The translations under genes and the position numbers were made by a program. Of a DNA stretch of 64,000 nt, positions 63,128 to 64,000 are shown piece after piece. Position 1 is the stretch's first letter; every line of letters starts with the position of its first letter. This stretch comes from Citrobacter braakii (GTDB taxonomy: Bacteria; Pseudomonadota; Gammaproteobacteria; Enterobacterales; Enterobacteriaceae): positions 186,001 through 250,000 of the forward strand of contig NZ_NAEW01000006.1 in NCBI RefSeq assembly GCF_002075345.1, in the 5' to 3' direction. The notes under the pieces were generated by a model. It worked only from the letters and a program-made list of their open reading frames with translations. It made no database searches and was not told the DNA's origin.

Positions 63128-63318
63128 ATAATTCAAGTTGCAGCAAGGCGGCGAGGGAGTAAATCCCCTGAGCGTACAAAGTGCGTGACTGGGGGGAACG
63201 ACAAATCTGTCAGGAACAGATTTGAACGCTGCGGAGCAGCGGCCCGCAAGGGCGAGGCTCATGGATGAGCCGAGTAACTCACAGCCAACGCATCTGCGGC
63301 TTGAAGTATGACGGGATA
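63128..63318. repeat. ERIC-type repeat with an internal insertion, ahead of ettA
   Basis: ERIC ends and core are seen: AATTCAAGTTGCAGCAAGGC (63130-63149), AAATCCCCTGAGCGTACAAA (63161-63180) and GTGACTGGGGGGAACG at about 63185-63200, which match the known ERIC core. The right end CGGCTTGAAGTATGACGGG lies near 63298-63315. The usual element is about 127 bp; this one is about 190, with roughly 65 bp of extra paired sequence between (GAACAGATTTGAACGCTGCGG and following). Placed about 20 bp before ettA, so it is in its leader. Confidence 0.85.
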
Positions 63319-63338
63319 AATAAAGAGGCGAGTCCAAC

Positions 63339-64000
63339 GTGGCCCAATTTGTTTATACCATGCATCGTGTCGGCAAAGTCGTTCCGCCGAAACGTCATAT
63401 TCTTAAAAACATCTCACTGAGCTTCTTCCCTGGCGCCAAAATCGGTGTACTTGGTCTGAACGGCGCGGGTAAATCGACCCTGCTGCGCATCATGGCCGGC
63501 ATTGATACCGATATCGAAGGTGAAGCTCGCCCACAGCCTGGCATTAAAATCGGTTACCTGCCGCAGGAACCGAAACTAAACCCGGAACATACCGTTCGTG
63601 AATCCGTGGAAGAAGCGGTTGCCGAAGTGGTTAACGCGCTGAAAGGTCTGGATGAAGTGTACGCAAAGTACGCCGAGCCGGACGCCGACTTCGATAAACT
63701 CGCTGCGCAACAGGGCAAGTTTGAAGAGATCATTCAGGCGCACGACGGTCATAACCTGAACGTGCAGCTTGAGCGTGCCGCTGACGCCCTGCGTCTGCCG
63801 GACTGGGACGCTAAAATTGAGAACCTCTCCGGTGGTGAACGCCGCCGCGTCGCGCTGTGCCGCCTGCTGCTGGAAAAACCAGACATGCTGCTGCTCGACG
63901 AACCGACTAACCACCTGGACGCCGAATCCGTTGCGTGGCTGGAACGCTTCCTGCACGACTTCGAAGGCACCGTGGTGGCGATTACCCACGACCGTTACTT
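63339..64000 (+). CDS. ettA: Energy-dependent translational throttle protein EttA (ABC-F), 5' part
   Basis: Starts at GTG 63339 (AQFVYTMHRVGKVVPPKRHI follows) and runs past the window; about 220 codons seen of about 555. First ABC domain complete: Walker A GLNGAGKST (39-47), signature LSGGERRRV, Walker B MLLLDEPTNHLD and the H-loop AITHDRY. EttA binds the ribosomal E site and gates elongation with the ADP/ATP ratio. The leader carries an ERIC repeat. Confidence 0.97.
   Translation, partial: MAQFVYTMHRVGKVVPPKRHILKNISLSFFPGAKIGVLGLNGAGKSTLLRIMAGIDTDIEGEARPQPGIKIGYLPQEPKLNPEHTVRESVEEAVAEVVNALKGLDEVYAKYAEPDADFDKLAAQQGKFEEIIQAHDGHNLNVQLERAADALRLPDWDAKIENLSGGERRRVALCRLLLEKPDMLLLDEPTNHLDAESVAWLERFLHDFEGTVVAITHDRY

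Noticed and set aside
63104-63337. 77-aa minus-strand frame upstream of ettA
   Set aside because: It is formed by the ERIC repeat.

Overview
The window is enterobacterial chromosome. Almost every backbone gene is recognisable at Escherichia/Salmonella lengths, and gene order follows E. coli K-12 read backwards across the conventional map zero: caiE-caiF, carBA, dapB, rihC-ispH-fkpB-lspA-ileS-ribF, rpsT, nhaR-nhaA, dnaJ-dnaK, satP, mog, talB, yaaJ, yaaA, thrCBA-thrL, yjtD, yjjY, arcA, creDCBA, rob, gpmB, yjjX, trpR, slt, ettA. Two accessory insertions and an arylsulfatase region like the one Salmonella carries beside nhaA suggest Citrobacter (C. freundii group) or a close relative. That genus call is inference.

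Region by region. (1) 1-6,861: end of the carnitine locus (caiE cut by the window edge, caiF), the carAB operon with its conserved control region, and dapB. (2) 6,995-13,944, accessory and not in K-12: a MalI-like LacI-family regulator, a 581-aa class I phosphomannose-isomerase-like protein, a complete mannose-family PTS (EIIA, EIIB, EIIC, EIID), and a facing pair of cupin phosphoglucose isomerases. Near-identical TTAATCGATTAA-type palindromes precede both transcription units and the regulator, with a strong CRP site between them. This looks like one catabolite-controlled sugar regulon of unknown substrate. (3) 13,981-23,759: backbone from rihC to nhaA, with a decayed GH31 glycosidase fragment beside rpsT. 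(4) 23,862-36,785, AT-rich accessory island between nhaA and dnaJ: arylsulfatase, its radical-SAM maturase, a zinc-ribbon transposase-like protein, two aryl sulfotransferases without signal peptides, a Tsx/OmpK-like channel, a secreted 5'-nucleotidase, a membrane-bound ToxR-like regulator, an orphan holin and a LysR regulator. (5) 36,911-64,000: backbone from dnaJ to the first part of ettA, with a 24-codon relic of yaaI, an extra MFS transporter between satP and mog, the thr leader and attenuator, yjjY (46 aa), a cre tag at the creC/creD border, the trpR operator, REP elements and an ERIC element with extra internal sequence.

How the genes work together. The PTS locus should import and phosphorylate a hexose-like sugar; the isomerases would convert it to a glycolytic hexose phosphate. 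In the sulfur island, arylsulfatase (activated by the maturase) would hydrolyse aryl sulfates and the sulfotransferases would move sulfuryl groups between phenols. The nucleotidase and channel would release and admit nucleosides. The holin with its ToxR-like and LysR regulators resembles part of a holin-based (type 10) secretion locus, but no endolysin or chitinase is present. Gene identities rest on reading the translations and on remembered family features; no database search was run.
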